This document shows positions 49,138-58,400 of a DNA stretch of 64,000 nucleotides, piece by piece. The stretch comes from Pseudomonadota bacterium (GTDB taxonomy: Bacteria; Pseudomonadota; Alphaproteobacteria; Micavibrionales; CSBR16-224). Position numbers and translations under genes: made by a program. The stretch's first letter is position 1; each line of letters begins with the position of its first letter. The stretch lies in assembly GCA_013285465.1 (NCBI GenBank), contig CP053449.1:62001-126000 (forward strand), read 5' to 3'. The notes under the pieces were generated by a model. The model worked only from the letters and a program-made list of their open reading frames with translations. It made no database searches and had not been told where the DNA came from.

Positions 49138-49863
49138 ATGACTAATTTTTTACAATTTTTTAAGGGACGAGAGCGATTGCTGACCTTTGTGGGTTTTGGA
49201 ATAGTTTTCGCCGTTATCTTTGGATTTATTCCGGAAACTTTCGCTCACTCAGTAACAGAAGGCGATAAAGGCTATATTCAAGAAAGTACTGGAATACTTA
49301 CCATGCCGTTTCTTTACCTTGGTGCAAAACACATGATGACCGGATACGATCATTTATTATTTTTATTCGGAGTGGTTTTCTTTCTATACCACCTTAAAGA
49401 TGTAACGATCTATGTAACCTTGTTTGCGGTTGGCCATGTTATCACACTACTTTCAGGTGTTTTAATGGGGATCAGCATTAATGCCTATCTTATTGAAGTA
49501 ATTATTAGCTTCTCAATTATTTATATAGCACTTGATAATATGGGTGCATATCAACGCTGGTTTGGCTTTCAGCCAAGTACAAAGATAGCCACGCTTATTT
49601 TTGGGCTCTTTCACGGTTTTGGCCTAGCCACTAAAGTACTGGATTATAAAATTTCGCCGGACGGCCTCTTCCCTAACTTAATAGCCTTTAATGTTGGTAT
49701 TGAAGTAGGTCAGATTTTAGCTTTGGCCGTAATATTAATTTTAATGGGTTATTGGCGACGCTCAGAGAGTTTTATACGCCATTCTTATGCGGCAAATACG
49801 GCATTAATGACCGCCGGCTTCCTTCTTATTGGCTTCCATGTAACCGGATTTCTTACCGCATAA
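49138..49863 (+). CDS. HupE/UreJ-like metal permease
   Basis: After a signal-like helix (about residues 12-36) there are six or so transmembrane helices with the family motif GAKHMMTGYDHLLFLFGVV at about 62-80 and GLFHGFGLA at about 155. HupE/UreJ proteins move nickel or cobalt. The gene is AT-richer than the czc genes, which suggests another source. I start at the ATG at 49138, with GGAGA about 9 nt before it; an in-frame start at 49045 lacks that support. The next gene appears to be its partner. Confidence 0.8.
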   Translation: MTNFLQFFKGRERLLTFVGFGIVFAVIFGFIPETFAHSVTEGDKGYIQESTGILTMPFLYLGAKHMMTGYDHLLFLFGVVFFLYHLKDVTIYVTLFAVGHVITLLSGVLMGISINAYLIEVIISFSIIYIALDNMGAYQRWFGFQPSTKIATLIFGLFHGFGLATKVLDYKISPDGLFPNLIAFNVGIEVGQILALAVILILMGYWRRSESFIRHSYAANTALMTAGFLLIGFHVTGFLTA

Positions 49864-49899
49864 CTAACTTAGATTTAACAAATAACAAAAGGAATTATC

Positions 49900-50517
49900 A
49901 TGTATAATAAAAATACCCCTACACAAGCCGAGCTTCCTTCAACAGGCAAGCTTATTAAATCAACAATTATAGCGGCAGTTACCGCTGGTTTTTTACTGGT
50001 CACTGTTGTTATGCCTGCCGAATATGGTATTGATCCGACAGGCATTGGCAAAACTATAGGCCTGAAGAAAATGGGAGACATCAAAGTCTCACTTGCTGAA
50101 GAGGCGGCAGCAGATAAAGCTAAGAGTTTGATTGCTCAAGATGGTTCTGCAAATTCAACTATCGTAGAGCCTACGCCGGAGGCTGCGCCAGCCATATTAG
50201 TCCACGAAATGCAGGTAACACTTTCTCCTGATGAAGGCACTGAAATTAAAGTTGCCATGGCAAAAGGAGCAAAGGTTACTTACTCATGGTGGACAGATGG
50301 TGGTAAAGCAAACTTCGATATCCATGGGGATTCTAAAGAGCTTAAAATTGACTATCATAACTACGAAAAAGGCTCAAAGAAACGTGTCGACAACGCAACT
50401 ATTGTAGCAGATTTTGATGGTAGCCATGGCTGGTTTTGGCGTAATAGAACATCTAAAATAATGACCATTACCCTGCAAACAAAAGGTGAATACACTAAGA
50501 TTCAGCATATGAAATAA
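49900..50517 (+). CDS. Membrane-anchored periplasmic protein next to hupE-like gene
   Basis: One transmembrane helix (about residues 20-40) anchors a periplasmic domain (about 100-205) with a VTYSWWTDGGKANFDIHGD segment and SHGWFWRNR. The linker between them is Ala/Glu/Pro-rich. It follows the HupE-like gene by 36 bp with the same AT-rich codon use, so they act together. The name 'transmembrane anchor protein' is used for such neighbours of metal permeases; the function is not known to me. Confidence 0.6.
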   Translation: MYNKNTPTQAELPSTGKLIKSTIIAAVTAGFLLVTVVMPAEYGIDPTGIGKTIGLKKMGDIKVSLAEEAAADKAKSLIAQDGSANSTIVEPTPEAAPAILVHEMQVTLSPDEGTEIKVAMAKGAKVTYSWWTDGGKANFDIHGDSKELKIDYHNYEKGSKKRVDNATIVADFDGSHGWFWRNRTSKIMTITLQTKGEYTKIQHMK

Positions 50518-50662
50518 AGAGGGGTGAGCATGAAGACCTTATCTCATCGGCTTCTACCCGCGCAGTTCTTCTAAGAAGTCTTTTTGTAAATCGTTGGGCT
50601 CATCGAGAATTAGTCGCTTGTCTTGTTTTCCGATGTTTATCCCCCGCTATTTGACGGTAAAA

Positions 50663-50717
50663 GGTTGGTTGCGTTAAATATTTATCTCAAGATCGTGGCC
50701 TCTCACCGCAACCAACC
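50663..50717 (+). terminator. Long-loop hairpin with T-run after the hupE cluster
   Basis: GGTTGGTTGCG at 50663 pairs perfectly with CGCAACCAACC at 50707 over a 33-base loop and is followed 5 bases later by seven T. It may terminate the hupE transcripts. The rest of the 350-bp gap (50518-50868) holds only the promoter below. Confidence 0.5.
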
Positions 50718-50798
50718 AATGTTTTTTTGACGCAGAACTTATACTAAAAGAGTCTGCTGATGGAGTATTGTCTGCAAGCATAGCAATCAGATAAAAAA

Positions 50799-50826
50799 GT
50801 GAGGGAAAGGTAGCATTTGATTCGTA
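50799..50826 (+). promoter_or_regulatory. ECF-type promoter of the cnrYXH-like operon
   Basis: GTGAGGG at 50799-50805 and TTCGTA at 50821-50826 are 15 nt apart. The same two blocks, 14 nt apart, stand before the cusC-like and cusF-like genes. The ATG of the anti-sigma gene follows 42 bp later. Confidence 0.55.
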
Positions 50827-50868
50827 TAAGGATTATATAAAGGCTATAGCTATAAGAGAGACGGATTT

Positions 50869-51186
50869 ATGTTGTTGAGAACTGTGGACAAATTATTGGA
50901 TAGGTTTTTCAAAAGGGAGGCATCCTTCTCTCGGCTTGATAGGCTTGAAGAGGATGTGTGGGGACGCATCAATTTAAGAGATGATAGTTATCAGGTGTCC
51001 TTTTTTCTCCTTCCAATATGGGAAAATGCTAGATTTCGTTATGTATCGTTAGCAATAGCATTGGTAATAGGGCTTATTGCTTCCCAACTATCGACTATAA
51101 GTGTGCACCCTGATAGCATGGGGCTGGAGGTGTTTTCAACAAACGCCCCATATATGCTCACATCCTCCATTCTCAACGCCATATAG
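50869..51186 (+). CDS. CnrY-like anti-sigma factor candidate
   Basis: The 105 residues have a cytoplasmic N-terminal part (about 1-55, LDRLEEDVWGRI) that may hold the sigma factor and one transmembrane helix at about 58-76 (VSLAIALVIGLIASQL). Size, topology and place before a CnrX-like sensor and an ECF sigma gene match CnrY (about 95 residues). The sequence itself is too diverged for proof. It ends 6 bp before the sensor gene. Confidence 0.65.
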   Translation: MLLRTVDKLLDRFFKREASFSRLDRLEEDVWGRINLRDDSYQVSFFLLPIWENARFRYVSLAIALVIGLIASQLSTISVHPDSMGLEVFSTNAPYMLTSSILNAI

Positions 51187-51192
51187 AAAAAT

Positions 51193-51648
51193 ATGAAAAA
51201 AACAGAACAATTTATCACATTTGCGATATTAATCATTTGCATGGTAAGTGCTGGTGTTTTAGTGGGGCAACTCTTTAAGAGTGACGATGCTGCATATCAT
51301 AGTGCGGTATCTGGTGATATGCATGCTCTTTTCCATCGTGACTTGAAGCTCAATGAAAAACAGGATGAAGAGCTGCAAAAAATTGAGAAACGTTTTTATC
51401 AGCAAAAGACGTTATTGGAAGAGCAAATGAAACTGGCTAATTTAGAACTTGCTGAAGCGATTAAAAGTGCGGATTACTCTTCTGCTGAAGTCCAAAAAGT
51501 TGTCGATAAAATTCATGCTGCGATGGGAAAATTGCAAAAACTTACCCTACAACATCTGACTGATATGCAGTCTGTTTTGAGTGATGAGCAAAACAGAATA
51601 CTAGAGGAGAAAGTCGTTGAGCAGCTCTACCGAAACGCCGGACGGTAA
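51193..51648 (+). CDS. cnrX: CnrX-like periplasmic metal sensor
   Basis: A membrane anchor (about residues 8-27) is followed by a helical hairpin of the CnrX/ZraP type. CnrX binds nickel or cobalt through His42, His46, Glu63, His119 and Met123. The residues here at 44, 48, 65, 121 and 125 are His, His, Glu, His and Met, a constant shift of two. This makes a Ni/Co-type site very likely. It should signal through the CnrY-like protein to the sigma factor, whose gene overlaps its last 32 bases. Confidence 0.85.
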   Translation: MKKTEQFITFAILIICMVSAGVLVGQLFKSDDAAYHSAVSGDMHALFHRDLKLNEKQDEELQKIEKRFYQQKTLLEEQMKLANLELAEAIKSADYSSAEVQKVVDKIHAAMGKLQKLTLQHLTDMQSVLSDEQNRILEEKVVEQLYRNAGR

Positions 51649-52225
51649 TTATGCTCCGGAAAGTTCTGATGAAGAGCTAATGCTTGCTTTACAGGGCGGG
51701 CAAGATAGTGCTCTTGACGATTTAATGAAGCGGCACAAACAGCCACTTTACCATTTTATTGTCAGCTATACACGTGATGACGATATTTCATACGATCTCT
51801 TACAAGAAACTTTTTGTCGGGTATTCACCCGCTCGGAAACATATAATTCTACATATAAATTTAAAACGTGGCTTTACCAAATCGCGCTGAACTTGTGTCG
51901 CGACTATTCGCGCAAGAAAAAATTATTATCTATTATGTCTTTGGATACGTTTTTTCGTAGTGAAGAAAATGGATCGTTACATGATGTTTTACCAAGTGAT
52001 GCGAATATTGAAAGCCTGACGGAGCATCGCCAAACCTTAAAGCTACTTGGAAAGCATATTGACAAACTACCTCATAAATTAAAAACAGCTCTAATTCTCT
52101 TTGCTCTTGAGGATCATTCACAAGAAGAGTGTGCTCGGATATTAGGGGTTACTCCAAAAACAGTAGAAATGCGCGTATATAGAGCACGTAAAATTTTGAT
52201 GCAAAAACTTGCGAATAATTTTTAA
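51617..52225 (+). CDS. cnrH: ECF sigma factor, CnrH-like
   Basis: Region 2 covers about residues 25-95 (YDLLQETFCRVF, FKTWLYQIALNLCRDYSRKKK), and region 4 covers about 140-195 (LPHKLKTALILFALEDHSQEECARILG, 27 residues at about 145-171, then VEMRVYRARKIL). There is no region 3. The start is TTG at 51617, inside cnrX, with a clear GAGGAG 7 nt before it; the next in-frame ATG would cut into region 2. It is the likely reader of the TGAGGG/TTCGTA promoters. Confidence 0.9.
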   Translation: MSSSTETPDGNYAPESSDEELMLALQGGQDSALDDLMKRHKQPLYHFIVSYTRDDDISYDLLQETFCRVFTRSETYNSTYKFKTWLYQIALNLCRDYSRKKKLLSIMSLDTFFRSEENGSLHDVLPSDANIESLTEHRQTLKLLGKHIDKLPHKLKTALILFALEDHSQEECARILGVTPKTVEMRVYRARKILMQKLANNF

Positions 52226-52286
52226 GTACAATTTTGGCGCCCATCGTAGCTTATAACTGTTAGCATTATCCTATATGAAAAGATTC

Positions 52287-52313
52287 TTGAGGGATGGTAC
52301 GATATTCTTCGTA
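52287..52313 (+). promoter_or_regulatory. ECF-type promoter of the cus-like operon
   Basis: TTGAGGG at 52287-52293 and TTCGTAACA from 52308 are 14 nt apart, the same blocks and spacing as before the cusF-like gene. The cusC-like ATG follows 33 bp after the second block. Confidence 0.6.
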
Positions 52314-52346
52314 ACATATTAAACGACTGTATTCTCGGAGAAGGTC

Positions 52347-53594
52347 ATGACATTTAAAAGAATTCTATGTATTAGCGCTGTTCTTATTTTCTGCACATCG
52401 GGTTCCGCTATGGCGGCATCCTTTGAAGACTATGTGCGGCGTTTAAATGAACACCCTCAAGTGGAGAAACTTCTGGCTGAAAGTGCAGCATCCAATGCAC
52501 AAGGAGCGGGGGAGCTGGGGCTTCCTGATCCAATGTTCATGATTGGTGTCGATAATATGCCTATCTCCGATCCGGCTTTTGATCGTTTTCTGCCAACATC
52601 CAAGGTAATCGGTTTTTCCCAAGCTATTCCTAACCCCGCTTTACGTGGGGCAAAAGCTGATAAGCTGCAACAAATGTCTAAGAAACAAGCACTGATAGCT
52701 AATTATACGCTTAGCAGGCTTCGTTTTATGCTGGTTGCTAAACTGGCAGAATATGAAAGTGTTAAAACGCAGCAGAAGCTGATCAAAACTCAACTTGGTC
52801 ATTATCATGACCTGGAAAATACGTTTAAAGGGCAAATTGAATCTGGACGCTCTGTTTACCAGCGTTTTTCTGAAGTCGATGTCGAACGTGCCGAAGCTGA
52901 ACGCAAGCAAAATGATCTTGACTCACAAAAGGCCGCAATTGAGGCGGAGTTTATTCGTTTGGTCGGGGAAGTACCGGAGATTGGTTTGCCGGAGATTGTT
53001 AATGAGAACTGGGATAAAAATCCTAATGTAATTTATGCTGTTTTGATTGCGGCGGAAGATGTTGCGATCGCACAAAAAGATATAGGAATTGCTGATGCTG
53101 CTTTTCTGCCGAATTTCGGTGTAAACGCAGTTTACAAACAGCGGGAGGGTGGCAGAAATGGAATGTTTTCAGGTGATGACTGGTTTTCTGTTCAGGCCCA
53201 GGTGAGTATTCCGCTTTGGGCATCTGCTAACCAGAAACCGAAATTGCAAGCGGCGAAAGACAGGCAGCGCGGCGCCATGTTTGCCTATGACGATGTGAGC
53301 CGGATGTGGGTGAAACAAATGACGGCGCTCCAGAGTGCCCGCGATGCTGCCGCGAAGAATGTGGCGGTGTTGCAGGATAAGGATCATGCGATGAAGGGCA
53401 AGATCGATGCGGCGCAGCGCAACTACGAGGCTGGAACCGAAGATCTCGACCGGGTGTTGTTGGCCAAAATTGACAGGCTGAATATTCAGGCGCAGCTGGC
53501 GCAAGTTAAAGCGGCGCATATAGCCAAAACGGCAGAATTTAATTCCAACATTGCCTCTCAAAATATCGGCGGTTTTAAGGAGACACAAGAATGA
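52347..53594 (+). CDS. CusC-like outer-membrane efflux protein
   Basis: This TolC-family protein has a signal peptide ending at about residue 24 (SAMAAS). It is 415 residues long. Motifs are GLPDPMFMIGVDNMP (about 55-70) and SIPLWASANQKPK (about 287-300). It should be the outer channel of the CusB/CusA pump that follows; the cusB start overlaps its stop by 4 bases. The first 900 bases are AT-rich and the last 340 are markedly GC-richer, like cusB and cusA, so the gene may be a recombinant. Confidence 0.85.
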   Translation: MTFKRILCISAVLIFCTSGSAMAASFEDYVRRLNEHPQVEKLLAESAASNAQGAGELGLPDPMFMIGVDNMPISDPAFDRFLPTSKVIGFSQAIPNPALRGAKADKLQQMSKKQALIANYTLSRLRFMLVAKLAEYESVKTQQKLIKTQLGHYHDLENTFKGQIESGRSVYQRFSEVDVERAEAERKQNDLDSQKAAIEAEFIRLVGEVPEIGLPEIVNENWDKNPNVIYAVLIAAEDVAIAQKDIGIADAAFLPNFGVNAVYKQREGGRNGMFSGDDWFSVQAQVSIPLWASANQKPKLQAAKDRQRGAMFAYDDVSRMWVKQMTALQSARDAAAKNVAVLQDKDHAMKGKIDAAQRNYEAGTEDLDRVLLAKIDRLNIQAQLAQVKAAHIAKTAEFNSNIASQNIGGFKETQE

Positions 53595-55447
53595 GAAAAA
53601 TAATCCCGGCCCTGTTTCTGATCATGGCCTTCTTTTCGATGCCCGCTTTGGCGGAAGGGCAAAAATACACCTGCCCGATGCATCCGCATTACATTGCCGA
53701 CCGGCCGGGCAGCTGTCCGATTTGCGGTATGGATTTGGTTGCTCTTGATGCGGAAGAAGAAAGCAGCGGTTCTGACGCGGCTGATACTTCTTCATCCTCA
53801 GCGCCATCCGGCGAGAAGAAAATTCTCTACTGGCAAGCGCCGATGAACCCGAATTACAGAAGTGATAAACCGGGAAAATCACCGATGGGCATGGATCTGG
53901 TGCCGGTTTACGGCGATGGCAGCGAGGGCAAAAAGAAAGACCCTAACGCACGAACGGCAGTTACGATTGCGCCTGAAACCATCCAAAACACAGGCGTGCG
54001 GACGGAGCAAGCGCAAATGGCGGCGTTTGGAACAGCCGTGCGCAGCTATGGCGATGTGACTGAAAATGTCCGTCTGCAGACCGATATTGCGGGGCGCGTG
54101 TCCGGCTGGGTACAGGATTTGAAATTCAAGGCTGAAGGCGATGAGGTTAAAAAAGGCGAATTGCTGTTTACGCTGGATAGCCCGGAGTTGATCTCGGCGC
54201 AGCAGGATTATATCAGTGCGCTGCAAACAGGCGTTCAGGGACGGATCGGCGCGGCGGAAAGACGGCTGCGTTCGCTCGGCGTGCAGAACTCTGTGATTAA
54301 GACGATCCGCAAAAACCGCAAGGCTGAAATCTATATGCCGTTTTATGCGGAAAGCGACGGCGTGATCAGCATGATCAGCATTCGTGAAGGCACCTATGTG
54401 AAGCCCGGCATGATGGTGATGCAGATACAGGATTATGCCTCCGTCTGGGCCGAGGTCAGCATTGCCGAACAGGATATTCCTTATATTGATGAAACGACCA
54501 AGGTTATGGTGTCTTTCCCCAATCTTGGCATTCAGGAAACGCGGGCGAAGATTGATTATATTTACCCCACCATTGACCGTGCCACGCGCACTGGCCGTGT
54601 GCGGCTGGTGCTGGATAATCCGGATAACATCCTAAAGCCTGGTGCCTATGCCGATGTGGAATTTGAAACGGGCGTGGAGCGCCGCCTGTCAATCCCCAGC
54701 GATGCGATCCTGAAAAGCAAGGACGGCGATTTTGTCGTGGTGGCCTTGAATGAATCCCGGTTTCAGCCGCGTAGAATTTTGGCGGGTCTGAAATATAAAG
54801 GCCGGACGGAAGTGCTGAAAGGCCTGGCCGAGAATGACAATGTCGTGGTCAGCGGGCAGTTCCTGATTGATTCCGAAAGCTCGCTGCGGGAATCCTTCCG
54901 CAAGATGCAGCGCATGCAAAGACCGTTGCATCTGCTTGAGGTCGGCGATGACCAGATGGCAATGATCGATCATCTGGCCGATGCCGCGCTTTATATCCAT
55001 GAAGAATTGATGGAAGGCCGTACGCCCAACCCGAAAATGATCATGCCGGCGATAACGCTGGGCGATCATTTGATGCCGGTCTTCCGGGGCACGAAACTGC
55101 AATTCGTTCTGGAAGATGCGGAAGATGCGCTTGTCAAAGCCAAGGACAGCCTGACCGATATGGAATGGCAAACCAGCCTGAATGAGTTGGTGACGGCCTT
55201 AAAACCGTGGCTGCTGGAAGGCCGTCCGCAATATTACAAGGATAAGGGCTTAAAGCTTTATATGGCGCACGGTCTGGACAAATACTGGCTGCAGCTGGAT
55301 GAAGAGGTGCAGAACCCTTACGGCGAAGGTCATCCGATGAAGATGGACTGGCCGGATAAGGTTGTTGAAGCCGCAAATGATACAGAAGCCCCTGAAGAGG
55401 CGGAAGCGGCAGAACGTTCAGCAGGAGGCGGCCATGGCGGACATTGA
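53591..55447 (+). CDS. cusB: CusB-like adaptor with two metal-binding modules and a C-terminal extension
   Basis: After a signal peptide (about 1-21) come a heavy-metal-binding domain (YTCPMHPHYIADRPGSCPIC, 20 residues at about 26-45, then GMDL) and a second, degenerate module (YWQAPMNPNYRSDKPGKSP...GMDLVP) at about 77-107. The adaptor core (about 120-450) has IAGRVSGWVQDLKFKAEGD and a barrel. About 150 more residues follow, helical and ending in GGGHGGH, a length well beyond the usual CusB. The family passes Cu(I) and Ag(I) to CusA. The cusA start lies inside its end. Confidence 0.92.
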   Translation: MRKIIPALFLIMAFFSMPALAEGQKYTCPMHPHYIADRPGSCPICGMDLVALDAEEESSGSDAADTSSSSAPSGEKKILYWQAPMNPNYRSDKPGKSPMGMDLVPVYGDGSEGKKKDPNARTAVTIAPETIQNTGVRTEQAQMAAFGTAVRSYGDVTENVRLQTDIAGRVSGWVQDLKFKAEGDEVKKGELLFTLDSPELISAQQDYISALQTGVQGRIGAAERRLRSLGVQNSVIKTIRKNRKAEIYMPFYAESDGVISMISIREGTYVKPGMMVMQIQDYASVWAEVSIAEQDIPYIDETTKVMVSFPNLGIQETRAKIDYIYPTIDRATRTGRVRLVLDNPDNILKPGAYADVEFETGVERRLSIPSDAILKSKDGDFVVVALNESRFQPRRILAGLKYKGRTEVLKGLAENDNVVVSGQFLIDSESSLRESFRKMQRMQRPLHLLEVGDDQMAMIDHLADAALYIHEELMEGRTPNPKMIMPAITLGDHLMPVFRGTKLQFVLEDAEDALVKAKDSLTDMEWQTSLNELVTALKPWLLEGRPQYYKDKGLKLYMAHGLDKYWLQLDEEVQNPYGEGHPMKMDWPDKVVEAANDTEAPEEAEAAERSAGGGHGGH

Positions 55448-58400
55448 TAACCAAGCGCCGGGCGGAGACGATCACCTTTCTCATGACCCGACGAAATCTT
55501 TTGTTGCCAAAGTCATAGACTGGTCGGTGCATAACCAGCTGCTGGTCGGCATGATGATGATTGCGTTGCTGGTGGCAGGCATATTGGCTGTGCAGAAAAC
55601 GCCGCTTGATGCCATTCCTGATATGTCGGATACGCAGGTGATTATCCGCACCGATTTTGCCGGGCAATCGCCGCAGATCGTTGAGGATCTGGTGACCTAC
55701 CCGCTATCTACCACCATGCTTGGTTTGCCGAAAACGAAAGATGTGCGCGGCTTTTCCATGTTCGGCAGTTCCTTTGTATACATTATTTTTGAAGATGACG
55801 TGGATCAATACTGGGCGCGAAGCCGTGTCATCGAGGCTTTATCCAAGATCCAGGGCGATTTGCCGGATGCGGCCAAGCCGCAAATCGGGCCGGATGCCAC
55901 CGGTGTCGGCTGGGTGTATCAATATGCGCTTGTTGATAAAAGTGGCACTTATGATTTGGCACAGCTGCGCAGCCTGCAGGATTGGTTCTTAAAATTTGAG
56001 CTGGCGACTGTGCCCGGCGTGTCGGAGGTGGCTTCGGTCGGTGGGTTTGTGAAGGAATATCAGGTCTTGATCGATCCTAACCGTTTGCGCGCCTTTAACG
56101 TGCCGCTGAAACGGCTGATGGAAGCGGTCAGGAATGCCAGTATGGAAGCCGGTGGCCGGGTCATTGAAAAGGGCGAGATGGAGATGATGATCCGCTCCAA
56201 AGGCTATGTCACCAAACTGGATGAACTTCAGAAGGTTGTGGTCTATGCTCAGGACGGCGCGCCTGTAAGGCTGCAGGATGTCGCCCGCGTGATTGAAGGA
56301 CCGGAGCTTAGGCGCGGTGTGACAGAGCTTAACGGCGAAGGCGAGGTTGTGGCCGGGGTCGTGGTGATGCGCGCCGGGGAGAACGCCCTGCATGTGATTG
56401 AGGGCGTGAAGGAAAAGATTGAAGAATTGCAGCACGGCCTGCCGGAAGGGATCGAGATTGTTTCGGTTTATGACCGTGCGCCGCTGATTGAGGGCGCTGT
56501 TGAGTATCTGGTGGAGAAGCTGATTGAGGAAGCTATCGTTGTGGCCTTGATCTCGTTTATTTTCCTTCTCCATGTGAGATCGGCTTTTGTGGCGATTGTG
56601 ACTTTGCCCCTTGGCGTTCTGGCCGCTTTTATCGTGATGTCGGCGCAAGGGATCACAGCCAATATAATGTCACTGGGGGGAATTGCGATTGCGATTGGCG
56701 CGATGGTGGATGCCTCGATTGTCATGGTTGAAAATGCGCACCGAAAACTTTCGGAACTTCCCAAGGATGCTTCGCGTGAGGATAAAAACGCGGCCATTTT
56801 ACTGGCGACCAAGGAAGTCGGTCCGGGGCTGTTTTTCTCATTATTGATCATTACCGTCTCGTTTCTGCCCGTCTTTGCTTTGACCGGACAGTCTTACCGT
56901 TTATTTGCGCCGCTGGCCTTTACCAAGACCTATGCGATGGCGTTTGCCTCTATCCTGTCGGTGACGATTGTGCCGGTGCTGATGCTTTGGCTTATTCGCG
57001 GCAAGATCCGCAAAGAGGAAGAAAACCCGATCAACCGCTGGTTCATTCACCTCTATGAGCCGATTCTGAAGCTGGCCTTAAAACGCAAATGGCTGACGGT
57101 TTTGATTGCCGCCGGACTTTTAGGCTCGATGGCCATACCTTTAGCCAAAACCGGATCTGAATTCATGCCCGCGCTGTATGAGGGTGAGTTGCTTTATATG
57201 CCAACCACACTGCCCGGCGTGTCCATCACCAAGGCCAAGGAAATTCTCCAGCAATCAAACCGCCTGATTAAAACCATTCCTGAGGTGCATCATGTCTTCG
57301 GTAAGGTGGGTCGCGCCGATAGTGCCACGGACCCGGCCCCGATCTCCATGATTGAAACATGGATCAGGCTGAAACCGCGCGATGAATGGCGTAAGGGGCT
57401 GGATGCGGACGGGTTGATCAAGGAGCTGAATAATCGCGTCAAAATCCCGGGCGTGGTCAATTCATGGGGCTATCCGATTAAAATCCGTATGGACATGATT
57501 TCCACCGGCATTCGTACCCCGATTGGGATTAAGATTGCCGGAGATGATCTCAATGTCATAGGCCGCGTGGCTTTGGATATCGAGGCAGCTGTGAAAGACG
57601 TGCCGGGCACGCGCTCTGCTTTTGCTGACAGGGTCACAGGCGGGAAATACCTGGAGATTGAACCCGACCGGGATGAGTTGGCGCGGCGCAATATCGACCT
57701 TGGCGTATTCCAAAAGATTATTCAGACGGCGCTGGGCGGCATGAAAATGGCGGAATCCATTCAGGGACGTGAGCGCTATAATATCATGTTGCGCTATGAC
57801 CGTCCGTTTCGTGAAGATCCGGAAGATCTGGCCGATATTCTGGTGCCGACGCCGCAAGGCCAGCATATTCCGCTGGGTGAGTTGGCGAAAATAGAGTTCG
57901 TCGAAGGCCCTCCCATGATCAAGTCGGAAAATGCCCGCCTGACCGGCTGGGTGTTTGTCGATATTGAAGACCGGGATATTGGCACCTACGTTAAGGAAGC
58001 GCAGAAAATTGTGGCGGAGAAAGTCGATCTCCCCGCTGGTTATGCCTTGATCTGGTCGGGACAGTTTGAGCAGATGTTAGAGGCTGCGGCGCGTATGAAA
58101 ATCGCTGTTCCTGCCGCTATCTTTATTATCTTTACGCTGTTGATGGTGCATTTCGGGCGGCTGGACAGAACGCTGATTATCATGCTCTCGCTCCCCTTTG
58201 GTTTGATCGGCGGGGTCTGGGCGCTATATCTGGCCGGATATAATTTCTCGGTCGCGGTCGGTGTCGGCTTTATCGCGCTGGCCGGGATTGCGGTGGAAAC
58301 CGCCGTAGTGATGTTGCTTTATATCGATCACCAGGTACGGGAACATCCACCAAAAACCAAGCAGGATTTGCTTGAAGATGTGATCCATGGCGCGGTGCTG

